Shown here piece by piece: positions 9,613-16,848 of a stretch of 64,000 nucleotides of DNA. Each line of letters begins with the position of its first letter. Position 1 is the stretch's first letter. The DNA is taken from NCBI RefSeq assembly GCF_013248905.1, contig NZ_JABRVS010000001.1, positions 2,728,001 to 2,792,000 on the forward strand, read 5' to 3'. Made by a program: the position numbers and the translations under genes. Source of the DNA: Shewanella sp. VB17. GTDB lineage: Bacteria; Pseudomonadota; Gammaproteobacteria; Enterobacterales; Shewanellaceae. The notes below the pieces were generated by a model. The model searched no databases, was not told where the DNA came from, and saw only the letters and a program-made list of their open reading frames with translations.

Positions 9613-10041
9613 TTATTTGATTTGTGCACCCAGTTGCTTTTGTAAAAAGTAACTGGTGTGTCCTTCTGGCATATTCGCTAGTTCACCAAAAATTTCATAA
9701 CCTGCTTTAATATAAAAGCCTAACGCCTGAAATGTCGTTGTTTCTAAGCGAATGTTAGTGGTTTTTTTGCGTAAAGAATAGTGTTCCATTTCTGATAAAA
9801 GTCTACGTCCCCAACCACTATTACGGATGCTTTCATCAATCCAGAGACCTTGAATATGCATCCAGTTCCAATTTATTTCTCCGAGAATACCCCCCACAAT
9901 TTTACCAGAGTCATCTTTTACAAAGGACGACACTTTCTCTTTGTACACCGCTCCAGTAAAAGATTCGTTAAATGTTGTAAGACCTGTTTTTAAAGCTTCG
10001 AAATCACCATCTTGCGGCGGTAAAGGTGTCGTTAATTCCAT
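9613..10041 (-). CDS. GNAT-family N-acetyltransferase
   Basis: Small acetyltransferase of about 142 aa that should transfer an acetyl group from acetyl-CoA to an unidentified amine. The acetyl-CoA loop appears as RNSGWGRRLLSEME after the beta4 strand WMHIQGLWIDESI, and the C-terminal GFYIKAGYEIFGEL matches motif B of GNAT proteins. In-frame ATGs at 10098 and 10068 would extend the N-terminus; I prefer 10041 because the GNAT fold begins there, though its ribosome site is poor. It lies alone in the accessory region, oriented away from the core genes. No attC-like site was found downstream of it. Confidence 0.75.
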   Translation of the reverse strand: MELTTPLPPQDGDFEALKTGLTTFNESFTGAVYKEKVSSFVKDDSGKIVGGILGEINWNWMHIQGLWIDESIRNSGWGRRLLSEMEHYSLRKKTTNIRLETTTFQALGFYIKAGYEIFGELANMPEGHTSYFLQKQLGAQIK

Positions 10042-10152
10042 AGTATACAACGAACTCCGTGTTGGCATAAACTCATGAGGTGACTTCCTACTATACATAA
10101 GATCTGCAGTAAGAACACCGTTACTCTTTTCTATAAGAGAATAACATACTGT

Positions 10153-10306
10153 TATTAAACGTTAACAACAGACAAGGGCTGAACCGCGAAAATAAGCCTG
10201 CTATTAAAGAGTGCGAGCAGATGAGGCATAGGCTAGAAAAAAATATGCCTGTCCTATCTTTCTATTAAAATTAACTACTGACAAGGGCGGATCCGTGAGA
10301 ATGAGC
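10153..10306. repeat. Pair of degenerate ~44-bp direct repeats
   Basis: The block at 10153-10197 (containing GACAAGGGCTGAACCGCG) recurs imperfectly at 10263-10306 (containing GACAAGGGCGGATCCGTG), about 110 nt apart. The second copy runs directly into the 98-bp repeat that starts at 10302. Origin unknown; possibly ends of decayed mobile elements. Confidence 0.4.
10238..10256 (+). repeat. TATGCCTGTCCTA motif, left (inverted pair with 16849-16866)
   Basis: AAAAATATGCCTGTCCTA here matches the reverse complement of 16849-16866. The pair is inverted and brackets the transposase-rich segment. Short palindromic-type repeats of this kind are often associated with Y1 (REP-associated) transposases, one of which lies between the two copies. 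Confidence 0.5.
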
Positions 10307-10406
10307 TTAACACTCCTTGCTTTTATGAATTAATAGTTACAAAACATAGAGCGCTCTCTAGAATATAGGTATGTTATTGATTAACAATGGCTGGCTATGA
10401 TTTTTG
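10302..10406. repeat. ~98-bp direct repeat, left copy
   Basis: Begins TGAGCTTAACACTCCTT and ends CTGGCTATG; it recurs in the same orientation at 14848-14951 with only a handful of differences and one single-base indel. The core contains the palindrome AGAGCGCTCT. The two copies bracket about 4.5 kb of transposase genes and fragments plus the ASCH gene. Confidence 0.8.
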
Positions 10407-10421
10407 CCTCTGTTAATTCGA

Positions 10422-10826
10422 TCACATTGTTGCTTTGATCACGTCTACCAACTCAAAATGCAATGTCACCAATTCAAAATCATCGTGTAAATCATAATCT
10501 GGCATACATTTAATATGGCAGTCTCTAAACTCCTGTGCGCTATCAAACGTTTCGCCCAGCCAAACTTCCTCTGGAATAGCACCAAATTTGATATTGTAAA
10601 CTTTAGTTGCTTTGATGATGCAGCGCAGATTTTCTTTGCCATCGTATACTTCAATTATATCGCCAGCAACATAACCACCATCACCATATTCACCATAAGG
10701 TTTGTGATAATCTTCTACCGTCTCAGCTGTCACTGTTTTACTGCCATCCATCACCGTGCGGACGAGGCTATCATCATTTTCATCAGCGCCCCAAAACGTA
10801 AGCCTTTTTCTTCTATTCATGTTCAT
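10422..10826 (-). CDS. ASCH-domain protein
   Basis: Protein of 134 aa resembling the ASCH fold (a PUA-like beta barrel suggested to bind RNA; some members are nucleoside or acetylcytidine hydrolases). The N-terminal motif RKRLTFWGADENDDSLVRTVMDGSKTVT-type pattern (Trp-Gly near residue 13, then a Gly-Ser-Lys-Thr turn about 28-31) and the central GDIIEVYDGKENLRC strand pair are the family hallmarks I used. ATG at 10826 is preceded by AGGATAAACC, a reasonable ribosome site. The stop lies about 20 nt from the left copy of the 98-bp repeat. The substrate is unknown. Confidence 0.7.
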   Translation of the reverse strand: MNMNRRKRLTFWGADENDDSLVRTVMDGSKTVTAETVEDYHKPYGEYGDGGYVAGDIIEVYDGKENLRCIIKATKVYNIKFGAIPEEVWLGETFDSAQEFRDCHIKCMPDYDLHDDFELVTLHFELVDVIKATM

Positions 10827-11665
10827 GGTTTATCCTAAGTTTAAGTGAAAATTATATAAGTAGTGGACAAGTTATATTGACTACAGTAGTGTTATCTGCA
10901 TTAAAAAAGTTGTAGCCTACTCCTCTGCGTCTCGGGAGAAGCATAAAGGATTTCATCATATGTTAGATTGCACAACGGGCGCTATATGAAGACATAATCT
11001 TTCCATCGGCCTTTACCATCCATACTGATTTTAATGTCATGCTTCAACAAAATATCCGTGAACTAAAAAATTGCCACCTCGATAATAATTAAAAAAGAAG
11101 GTTTCCTAAAGCCCTAAAGAAGCAATAAATTATTATTTATTTTATATCGACATAGCTATCGCACGTCAAATAGATAAACTATCAAATAAAAAACTAAAAG
11201 AATTAACACAAAAAAATATCAAGAGCACCTCTAACAATTTGAATCGTATTCCGTATTCCAAAAAATAATATTAAGCTAAATTTTATTTAAAAAAATATAT
11301 ACAGAAAAGGTTAAAAATTAAATATTACAATATTTATGCTGTATTTGGTTGACTTCAGAATTGATATTGCGAAAGCTGGCACTGGTGCATAATTAGTAAC
11401 ATCCATCTTACAACCTCTTTAAATATCCATATAAAAATTTATCGGCTTAAAAAATATAGCATTGCATTATGCTTTCAGCTCTAATAATACAGATAGTAAT
11501 AAAAAAAATCAACAAAAAAACCAACAAAAACCACACCCCGCAACATTAACCAACACAAAACACCATGTTAGATAAAGTTAAGTGCTTAACCAACACAAAA
11601 CACCATATTAGATAAAGTTAAGTGCTTAACCAATACAAAACACCATATTAGATAAAGTTAAGTGC
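10827..11665. other. Gene-poor AT-rich stretch with IS fragments
   Basis: No complete gene was seen. It holds the IS3-type fragment (10982-11062), very AT-rich sequence with long A and T runs (about 11063-11540), and the 3 x 40 bp tandem repeat (11551-11670). A 30-codon minus-strand frame at 11311-11403 with AGAGG upstream was considered but is too short to call. Confidence 0.6.
10982..11062 (-). pseudogene. Fragment of an IS3-family transposase (OrfB integrase core)
   Basis: Translation of the minus strand gives 26 residues, including KISMDGKGRWKDYVFI, followed by a stop. The run I-S-M-D-G-K-G-R-W-x-D-x-V-F-I is characteristic of the rve integrase core of IS3-family OrfB, just before the usual ERLWRS segment. 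An in-frame stop immediately precedes the fragment and another ends it, so only this scrap survives. Its frame is unrelated to neighbouring genes. Confidence 0.65.
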
Positions 11666-11670
11666 TTAAC
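11551..11670. repeat. Three tandem 40-bp repeats
   Basis: Units at 11551-11590, 11591-11630 and 11631-11670 differ at only two positions. Each contains the near-palindrome GTTAAGTGCTTAAC and the segment ATAAAGTTAAG. The stop codon of the IS630 remnant falls in the last unit, so the repeats may derive from the end of that element. Confidence 0.9.
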
Positions 11671-11929
11671 TAAAAGTTATCAAATATTTAGACTGATAAT
11701 TATTCAGTATGTCTTTTACACTATTTTTTAGCGTCTCAAACGTGATAAAAGCATGGCAAGATAGCCATTCATATTTGATCTTTTTCCAGAGTATTTCAAT
11801 GATATTGAGTTCGGGTGAATAAGCAGGTAAATATATAATGACAAGTCCTTTTAGTAACCATTCATAGCACTTTTCTTTAAAACGCTTAGCGCGATGAAAT
11901 GAAGTATTATCAAGGTCATACGTTGAACC
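11666..11929 (-). pseudogene. C-terminal remnant of an IS630-family transposase
   Basis: The minus strand encodes about 87 residues of the DDE domain with no start: LDNTSFHRAKRF (second catalytic Asp) and LPAYSPELNIIEILWKKIK (catalytic Glu), ending QSKYLITFS at the stop 11666-11668. The N-terminal helix-turn-helix and first Asp are missing. An in-frame TAA at 11930-11932 separates it from an unrelated-looking upstream frame. This is a dead transposase fragment. Confidence 0.8.
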
Positions 11930-12118
11930 TTAAGCATTAAAGTGAGCATAAATATCGCTTAAACTATTGTTATATTTTGACTTTCTCTGTTTAGTTGACA
12001 GGGCATTTTTTTGAAGGTAAATATAGGCCCACTCAAGCCGCTCTTTGAATGCTAAATATTCTCTGTCAGCAATCGCTTGTATTAAAGGAATAAACCAAAT
12101 ATCTGCGTTCATAACCAA
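11930..12118 (-). CDS. Unrecognised 62-codon frame next to the IS630 remnant
   Basis: A short frame (62 aa, Lys/Tyr/Leu rich; contains KERLEWAYIYLQKNALSTKQ) lies immediately upstream of, and in the same phase as, the IS630 remnant, ending at the TAA 11930-11932. It does not resemble the N-terminus of an IS630 transposase. It may be a piece of a disrupted host or element gene, or non-coding. No function is assigned. Confidence 0.2.
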   Translation of the reverse strand: MVMNADIWFIPLIQAIADREYLAFKERLEWAYIYLQKNALSTKQRKSKYNNSLSDIYAHFNA

Positions 12119-12339
12119 AAATCAATAGACATATATGGACGCTCCCGGTTAGTCAAGGTAATACTCATCTAACCAAGGTATTTTTGACCTTAGTTTCTTT
12201 GTTAACTATTAACTCTCGTTACGTGTTTATTGACTGACTCTTTTCGCTTTAAGCGATAGTGCTGACATATATACGGGCTTAACACGTTCTCTTTTTAGAG
12301 AAAATGCGCCCCTGATGAATTCCGTACCTACACACCCAA

Positions 12340-12520
12340 AAATAAAATACACCCAGTCGGGTTATTTACCCTTGTCTCTAACGGGTTTATGCAGGATGAA
12401 CTGAGTCTTTTGTCATCAATTTAACCACTTCCCTAAGAGGTGACTATCAAGCGCTCACTACACCCAGTCGGGCTCAGTATCGGCTCTTGTCTTGAACGAG
12501 CTTTGCTTGATAGTCGATAC
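12340..12520 (-). ncRNA. Candidate bridge (seek) RNA of the IS110-family element
   Basis: The non-coding region downstream of the transposase contains two related modules on the minus strand, at about 12458-12502 and 12347-12393. Each has the order [stem]-CGTT-AGACAA-[stem]-CCCGACTGGGTGTA. The first module is closed by a perfect 11-bp stem, GACTATCAAGC with GCTTGATAGTC (12505-12515 with 12442-12452). Inner stems GCTC/GAGC and ACCC/GGGT occur at equivalent positions. Two similar internal loops are what IS110 bridge RNAs use to bind donor and target DNA. Exact ends are unknown and the guide sequences were not resolved. Confidence 0.5.
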
Positions 12521-12531
12521 CATTAACATTA

Positions 12532-13572
12532 TCAGACGCATGATATTATCTCTGCCGTTTGGCCGCTTTGTGCTTGATAACGTGTTTGTTTTTTTAATAA
12601 TATCCACATCAGCCTTGCCAGTTTATGTGCCGTCGCTACTGCGGTCTTATTAAAGCCTATTCGCGCTTTTAATTGGGTTATCCATTGGTTGAGTGCATCA
12701 TCTTTTTTGTGTGCATGACTAACAACGGTTCTCGCACCGTGGATGAGTTGTTTTCTTAAATAGCTGTCACCACGCTTAGTAATACCATAAAGCTGGCTTT
12801 TATTTCCTGAGGCATATTGCCTCGGTGTTAGTCCAAGCCAGACAGCGAGTTCTTTAGGGGTATTAAAAGCCTGGCCTTTGTCGATACAAGCTTCAAAAGC
12901 GGAGGCTATTACATGACCAATACCCGGTATGCTGAGCAGTATCTGTCCTGTTTCGGTTTGCTCTACTTTCTGTTTTATCAACTTATTGAGGTCTTTGAGT
13001 TGCTTAGTTATTTGCAAGTATTCATCATAAACTTGGTTGAGGAGATATCTGAGTAAAGGTCTCTGCTCACTGTCATTGATGATATCCCAGATGTTTTGTT
13101 CAAAAGCGGTAAAGCCTTGTGGAAAAACAAAGCCAAAATCAACCAATAATCCTCGAATTTGATTGGTGCAAGCAATGCGCTGCTTGATTAACCGGTCTCT
13201 TATTCTATGCATCATCAAGACCTCTTGCTGAGCCTCTGACTTAATTGGCACAAAACGAATATTAGGTCTTGAACTTGCTTCAAAGATAGCTAATGCATCG
13301 TTACTGTCATTTTTATTCCCGCGAACAAATGGGGTAACATGTTGAGCGGGTATCAACTTAACGTTATGGCCAAATTGTAAACCGACACGCCCCCAATAGT
13401 GTGATGAATAACAGGCCTCCATAACCACAGTGCAAGCAGGCGTGTTGCATAACAGCTCTTTAAGCTGATTTCTGTTCAGCCGTTTGTTATAGACTTTCTT
13501 AGCATCTGCAGTCATTCCAAGTACTTGGGATACATTCTTTGCAAGATCGATAGCAATAGTGGTAACTTTCAT
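12532..13572 (-). CDS. IS110-family DEDD transposase
   Basis: 346-aa recombinase that moves the element at 12135-13646 and, by family knowledge, works with a structured RNA made from the element. The N-terminal RuvC-like DEDD domain shows IAIDLAKN (Asp9), VVMEACYSSHYWGR and GNKNDSNDALAI. The C-terminal Transposase_20 domain shows LLSIPGIGHVIA and the serine region LTPRQYASGNKSQ. Full length for the family with no frameshift, so the element may be active. The ATG is at 13572 with GTGGACGCTCC immediately upstream, so no ordinary ribosome site is visible. Confidence 0.93.
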   Translation of the reverse strand: MKVTTIAIDLAKNVSQVLGMTADAKKVYNKRLNRNQLKELLCNTPACTVVMEACYSSHYWGRVGLQFGHNVKLIPAQHVTPFVRGNKNDSNDALAIFEASSRPNIRFVPIKSEAQQEVLMMHRIRDRLIKQRIACTNQIRGLLVDFGFVFPQGFTAFEQNIWDIINDSEQRPLLRYLLNQVYDEYLQITKQLKDLNKLIKQKVEQTETGQILLSIPGIGHVIASAFEACIDKGQAFNTPKELAVWLGLTPRQYASGNKSQLYGITKRGDSYLRKQLIHGARTVVSHAHKKDDALNQWITQLKARIGFNKTAVATAHKLARLMWILLKKQTRYQAQSGQTAEIISCV

Positions 13573-13722
13573 AGTGGACGCTCCTTAATGTAACTGAATG
13601 GTCAACATCAGTTTGGCGCATTGACGCCGAATTAGGGAGCGTCCATCTCATCAGCCATGGTTAATTGCACTTCCTGTCGCTGTGACTAAAATTTAATCAT
13701 GGTGATGTGATTGGAGTGAGTT

Positions 13723-14700
13723 ATGCCTCGTCCTAGAAGAACATTGATAAGTATCGAAGATACACCTTACTACCATTGTTGTAGCCGTGTCGTGCGCCGC
13801 GCATATCTCTGTGGTGACGATAAGTACACAGGTAAAAACTATGACCATCGACGCGGCTGGGTAGAGGCGCAAATGCTTAAATTATCTGACGTGTTTGCGA
13901 TTGATGTTGCTGCCTATGCCGTGATGAGTAATCATTTGCATATTGTGTTATATATCGATTTAGATAAAGCCAATGTCTGGTCAGATAGGGAAGTGGTTGA
14001 ACAATGGCATCAATGCTTTAACGGCACAGCACTCACACAAAAATTTGCTTGAGGTGAAGTGATTGATGAGCACCAAGTGGCTAAATTAAAACACCTAATT
14101 GCGACTTACCGCTCACGTCTGAGTGATATTAGCTGGTTTATGCGATGCCTTAATGAGCCGATTGCCAGACAAGCCAACTTTGAAGATAATTGCACAGGTC
14201 ATTTCTGGGAAGGGCGGTTTAAATCTCAAGCGCTTTTGGATGAAGCGGCAGTGCTGGCCTGTATGGCTTATGTCGAGCTTAATCCTATTCGCGCTAAGAT
14301 AGCCAATACGCCCGAGAATTCAGACTACACCAGCCTTCAATTGCGAGTCAAGGCGGCAATCAATGGAAAGCAACCCACCAGATTACTGCCCTTTATTGGG
14401 AATGAACGGCTGAATCAACCCAAAGGGATAAACTTCGCGCTGAAAGACTATCTTGAATTAATTGATGAAACAGGGCGTATTATTCGAGATGATAAACGCG
14501 GAGCAATCTCATCGAATGCAGATAAGATATTAACGAGGCTAAACATTCCTGTTGAAAATTGGCTCAAAATCACCACAGAGTTTGGGCACCTATTTCATGG
14601 GCCAGTAGGGACACTGCAAGAGCTAAGTCGCTACTGTGAACACTTAAATAAAAGACGACGGCATTTTTCCACGAGTTGCGAGTATCTTAAAGTAGGCTAG
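13723..14700 (+). pseudogene. Y1 (REP-associated type) transposase broken by one in-frame stop
   Basis: Two frames in the same phase (13723-14052 and 14059-14700) together encode one roughly 325-aa HUH-type single-strand transposase. The first has the histidine pair (NHLHIVLYID); the second has the catalytic Tyr region (ACMAYVELNPIRAKI). The break is TGA at 14050-14052 in QKFA-stop-GEVIDEH, which a single C-to-T or A-to-T change from an Arg codon would create. Nothing else is disrupted, so the inactivation looks recent or is bypassed by readthrough. The family acts on short palindromic repeats. Confidence 0.85.
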
Positions 14701-14847
14701 CCGCTGGATTCAAGTAATAAGAGCAACAGAACTCTAATATACCTGTAATAGCATCTTCCTCAGTTTATCAACAGAGCAGATATTCCTTGCCTTAAAATCA
14801 ACTTTTTACGACAAAAAACCTCATTTTGTTAAGAGTACTCGGTTATA

Positions 14848-14951
14848 TGAGCTTAACACTCCTTCCTTTCATGAATTAATAGTTACAAAACATAGAGTGC
14901 TCTCTAGATATATGTATGTTATTGATTAACAATGGCTGGCTATGGTTTTGG
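14848..14951. repeat. ~98-bp direct repeat, right copy
   Basis: Near-identical to 10302-10406 in the same orientation (palindrome here AGAGTGCTCT). Its right end overlaps the stop codon of the truncated recombinase at 14940-14942, so the junction between this repeat and the recombinase fragment is at about 14943-14953. Confidence 0.8.
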
Positions 14952-15089
14952 CTTATCAAAAAAGGCGGTAATACGACGTACTACACGGGCATAAGCCTCA
15001 ATGGTTGAAGGACGTTTACCTTGTAGCCTTAAGTTGATAAGATGTTGTTCATAAAGATAATTGTAATGTTGTGCTTGTGATGTATTCAT
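14940..15089 (-). pseudogene. Truncated tyrosine recombinase (N-terminal SAM-like domain only)
   Basis: ATG at 15089 opens a 49-codon frame containing YLYEQHLINLRLQGKRPSTI and EAYARVVRRITAFFDKP, the start of the core-binding (SAM-like) domain of phage-type integrases, then a stop where the sequence joins the 98-bp repeat. The catalytic domain is absent. I recall very similar N-termini in recombinases that accompany IS91-type transposases in Shewanella. It is not the integron integrase IntI as far as can be judged. The gene was cut by insertion or recombination. Confidence 0.7.
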
Positions 15090-15179
15090 GGGTATACTCC
15101 AATAACGCATCATCGAAGTGACAATGCTATTATTGAGTATGGACGGTAGTTACAAACACCTCTGCCGCAGAGCGGCTTC

Positions 15180-15278
15180 GTTCAACAAGTCGTTTAAACG
15201 GACAAATAACAGTTGGCTTTTGCTCCTTCGTCGCTTATTTTAACCAACAATTTTTGTCCGCTTAAGTGGGCGTTGGTA
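15180..15278 (+). other. attC-like recombination site 1
   Basis: Bounded by GTTCAAC (15180-15186, a perfect RYYYAAC R'' box) and GTTGGTA (15272-15278). The arms fold back: TTTAAACGGACAAA and AGTTGGC on the left pair with CCAACAA and TTTGTCCGCTTAAG on the right, with mismatched or extrahelical bases as in real attC sites. Length about 99 bp. It directly precedes the 89-aa gene. Confidence 0.75.
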
Positions 15279-15301
15279 TCAAAAAAATCATTGGATGATT
15301 T

Positions 15302-15571
15302 ATGACAAAATTGGAATTTGCAGTCAAACTCGAAAAGTATCAAAAAAGGAAGCGCAGATCTAAATGGACGTTTTATAGTATTGCTTTTGTCTCTTTGATG
15401 TTTTTAGTTATCCCAAGTTCGATATTAAATTTTAATGAAAGTGAGTCTACTTTCTTTATGGTAATGGCTGTTGTTTACTTTTTAAAAGCATCAGGTATTA
15501 CAAATGGGACAGAAGAGCAAGAACTCCTAGTTAATGCGCTAGATTTACTTTCGGCTAAAAATGATACCTAA
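15302..15571 (+). CDS. Small two-helix membrane protein in an integron cassette
   Basis: 89-aa protein of unknown function. A basic N-terminus (EKYQKRKRRSK) is followed by two hydrophobic segments (about 23-43 and 50-64) and a short acidic tail (NGTEEQELL). This predicts an inner-membrane protein with both ends on the same side. The gene starts 24 nt after attC site 1, and its TAA at 15569-15571 lies inside the R'' box of attC site 2. That is the standard geometry of an integron cassette gene, and small membrane proteins of unknown role are common in such cassettes. No family was recognised. Confidence 0.7.
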   Translation: MTKLEFAVKLEKYQKRKRRSKWTFYSIAFVSLMFLVIPSSILNFNESESTFFMVMAVVYFLKASGITNGTEEQELLVNALDLLSAKNDT

Positions 15572-15654
15572 GTTGCTTAAACGGAATAAAAATAGTTGGC
15601 CATCGATCCGCGATTATAGCCAACCATTTTTATCCGCTTAGCAAGGCGTTGGTT
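15566..15654 (+). other. attC-like recombination site 2
   Basis: Left arm TTGCTTAAACGGAATAAAAA then GTTGGC; right arm GCCAAC then TTTTTATCCGCTTAGCAA. The arms are almost exactly complementary apart from a few unpaired bases, and the right end GGCGTTGGTT carries the cleavage triplet at 15648. Length about 89 bp. The cassette between the two G-TT points would be 15273-15648. Confidence 0.8.
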
Positions 15655-15843
15655 ATGGATGTAACGTCTACAATGTACAAAGCTAGTTTCTATTTATCCT
15701 TGGCCAGCAGAAAATAACCATTGACCTAATCTCTTGTTTTCACTAAAATCGACCTATTATTTAGTTATTATTAATCCCTCGGTATTAATTCCCTATTCAG
15801 GGCATTTAAATTTTCTCTCGAATTCACAAAAACGAGATTAAAC

Positions 15844-16632
15844 ATGACTAAATTAAATCAACAGAATAACCCACTATTTACTTCAAAAATAAATTACCCG
15901 ATAAGTTTTGATGGATGCGTCAAATCGAATTTACCTTATAGTACTGATCCTTTACTGGTTATGGATATCTATTACCCTGGGAAAAGGAGTACTCCTGCTC
16001 CGGTTGTTATCTTAGTTATAGGATATCCTGACCAGGGCTTCGAGCAAATGACAGGACTAAAAATAAAAGAAGTTCAACAATATATATCTTGGGCGCAACT
16101 TTTCGCGGTTTCAGGAACTACAGCGATTACTTACTCAAACATTGAGCCCGAAAAAGATATTTTCACTCTACTTCAACATCTGAAAGGTAATGCAGTTGAT
16201 CTTGGTATTGATAGTGAAAATATTTCTCTTTGGTCTTGCTCTGGAAACGTGCCCAATGCACTTTCAGTATTAGCATCAGATTCATCAATCAAATGTGCAG
16301 CTCTTCTATATGGCTTCATGATTGATCTGAACTGTTCACAGGTGGTTGCTGACGCATCAGAAGTTTTCAAATTTGTACATCCGCTAAAGGGCGTTAATTC
16401 GTTACCTGAGTTTCCGCCTATATTGGTTGTGCGGGCTGGCCAAGATGAAATGCAGGGATTAAATAGTTCGATCGATACGTTTATTGATCGGGGGTTAAAG
16501 AATAATATGCCAGTGACTTTAATCAATCTTCCTGAAGCCCATCATTCATTTGATTTATTTGATGAGTCAAAGAGAATAAAGACAACGATAAGGAATATTT
16601 TGGAGTTTATTAACAACCATCTTACTCGTTAG
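15844..16632 (+). CDS. Alpha/beta hydrolase (dienelactone-hydrolase-like), probable cassette gene
   Basis: 262-aa cytoplasmic protein with the order of an alpha/beta hydrolase: an early strand PVVILVIGYPDQG, a nucleophile elbow WSCSGNVPNAL (Ser-x-Ser-x-Gly rather than the classic Gly-x-Ser-x-Gly), an Asp region RAGQDEMQG and the His region EAHHSFDLFD. A hydrolase or esterase role is likely; the substrate is unknown. It lies between attC sites 2 and 3, so the pair would make it the second cassette (about 15649-16751). No signal peptide. ATG at 15844 has GAGATTAAAC upstream, a weak ribosome site, as is usual in cassettes. Confidence 0.75.
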   Translation: MTKLNQQNNPLFTSKINYPISFDGCVKSNLPYSTDPLLVMDIYYPGKRSTPAPVVILVIGYPDQGFEQMTGLKIKEVQQYISWAQLFAVSGTTAITYSNIEPEKDIFTLLQHLKGNAVDLGIDSENISLWSCSGNVPNALSVLASDSSIKCAALLYGFMIDLNCSQVVADASEVFKFVHPLKGVNSLPEFPPILVVRAGQDEMQGLNSSIDTFIDRGLKNNMPVTLINLPEAHHSFDLFDESKRIKTTIRNILEFINNHLTR

Positions 16633-16702
16633 GATTCTGAAAACTAATGTGTATTGATAGCCGTAGTGTGCCAGAGTAAGGAGTAGTCTGTTGGAAAAAT
16701 AA

Positions 16703-16757
16703 ACATAACAAATAAGAATAGGTGTCGCGTAGCCGACACCTTATTCGGGTGTTGAAC
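16703..16757 (+). other. attC-like recombination site 3 (short form)
   Basis: GAATAGGTGTCG (16716-16727) pairs with CGACACC-T-TATTC (16734-16746), with one extrahelical T, over a 6-nt loop. The right box GTTGAAC (16751-16757) fits GTTRRRY exactly; the left box ACATAAC is one base off. The 55-bp length is close to the shortest known attC sites. It follows the alpha/beta hydrolase gene by about 70 nt. Confidence 0.55.
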
Positions 16758-16848
16758 AAGCCCAGAGTCTGCTTTATAATGCAAAGAGCGATTTGTTTTG
16801 TGAAGGGATTGCGATCAATGACTTGATCACAATACGCACGAAAAAAGG

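Larger units (their letters stand above)
12135..13646 (-). mobile_element. IS110-family (IS1111-like) insertion sequence
   Basis: A perfect 12-bp inverted repeat, ATGGACGCTCCC at 12135-12146 and its complement at 13635-13646, encloses one DEDD transposase gene and a 385-nt non-coding 3' region, about 1.5 kb overall. Subterminal inverted repeats and a long non-coding segment on the 3' side of the transposase are features of the IS1111 subgroup. A third copy of TGGACGCTCC lies at 13575-13584, just upstream of the start codon. Exact ends (a few bases outside the repeats) cannot be fixed without an empty site. Confidence 0.8.

Noticed and set aside
9540..10420. attC sites for the minus-strand GNAT and ASCH genes
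   Set aside because: No paired R and L boxes were found downstream of either gene; the 98-bp repeat after ASCH is not attC-like.
10515..10838. Plus-strand frame of 107 codons opposite the ASCH gene
   Set aside because: It is the antisense shadow of the ASCH gene, without a ribosome site or recognizable domain.
11311..11403. 30-codon minus-strand frame (MVTNYAPVPAFAIS...) with AGAGG upstream
   Set aside because: Too short, in AT-rich decayed sequence next to IS fragments, and no homologue could be checked.
11551..11670. CRISPR array
   Set aside because: The three 40-bp units are contiguous with no unique spacers and no cas genes are nearby.
11930..12118. Joining this 62-codon frame to the IS630 remnant as one pseudogene
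   Set aside because: It is in the same phase, but the residues do not resemble the N-terminal half of an IS630 transposase.
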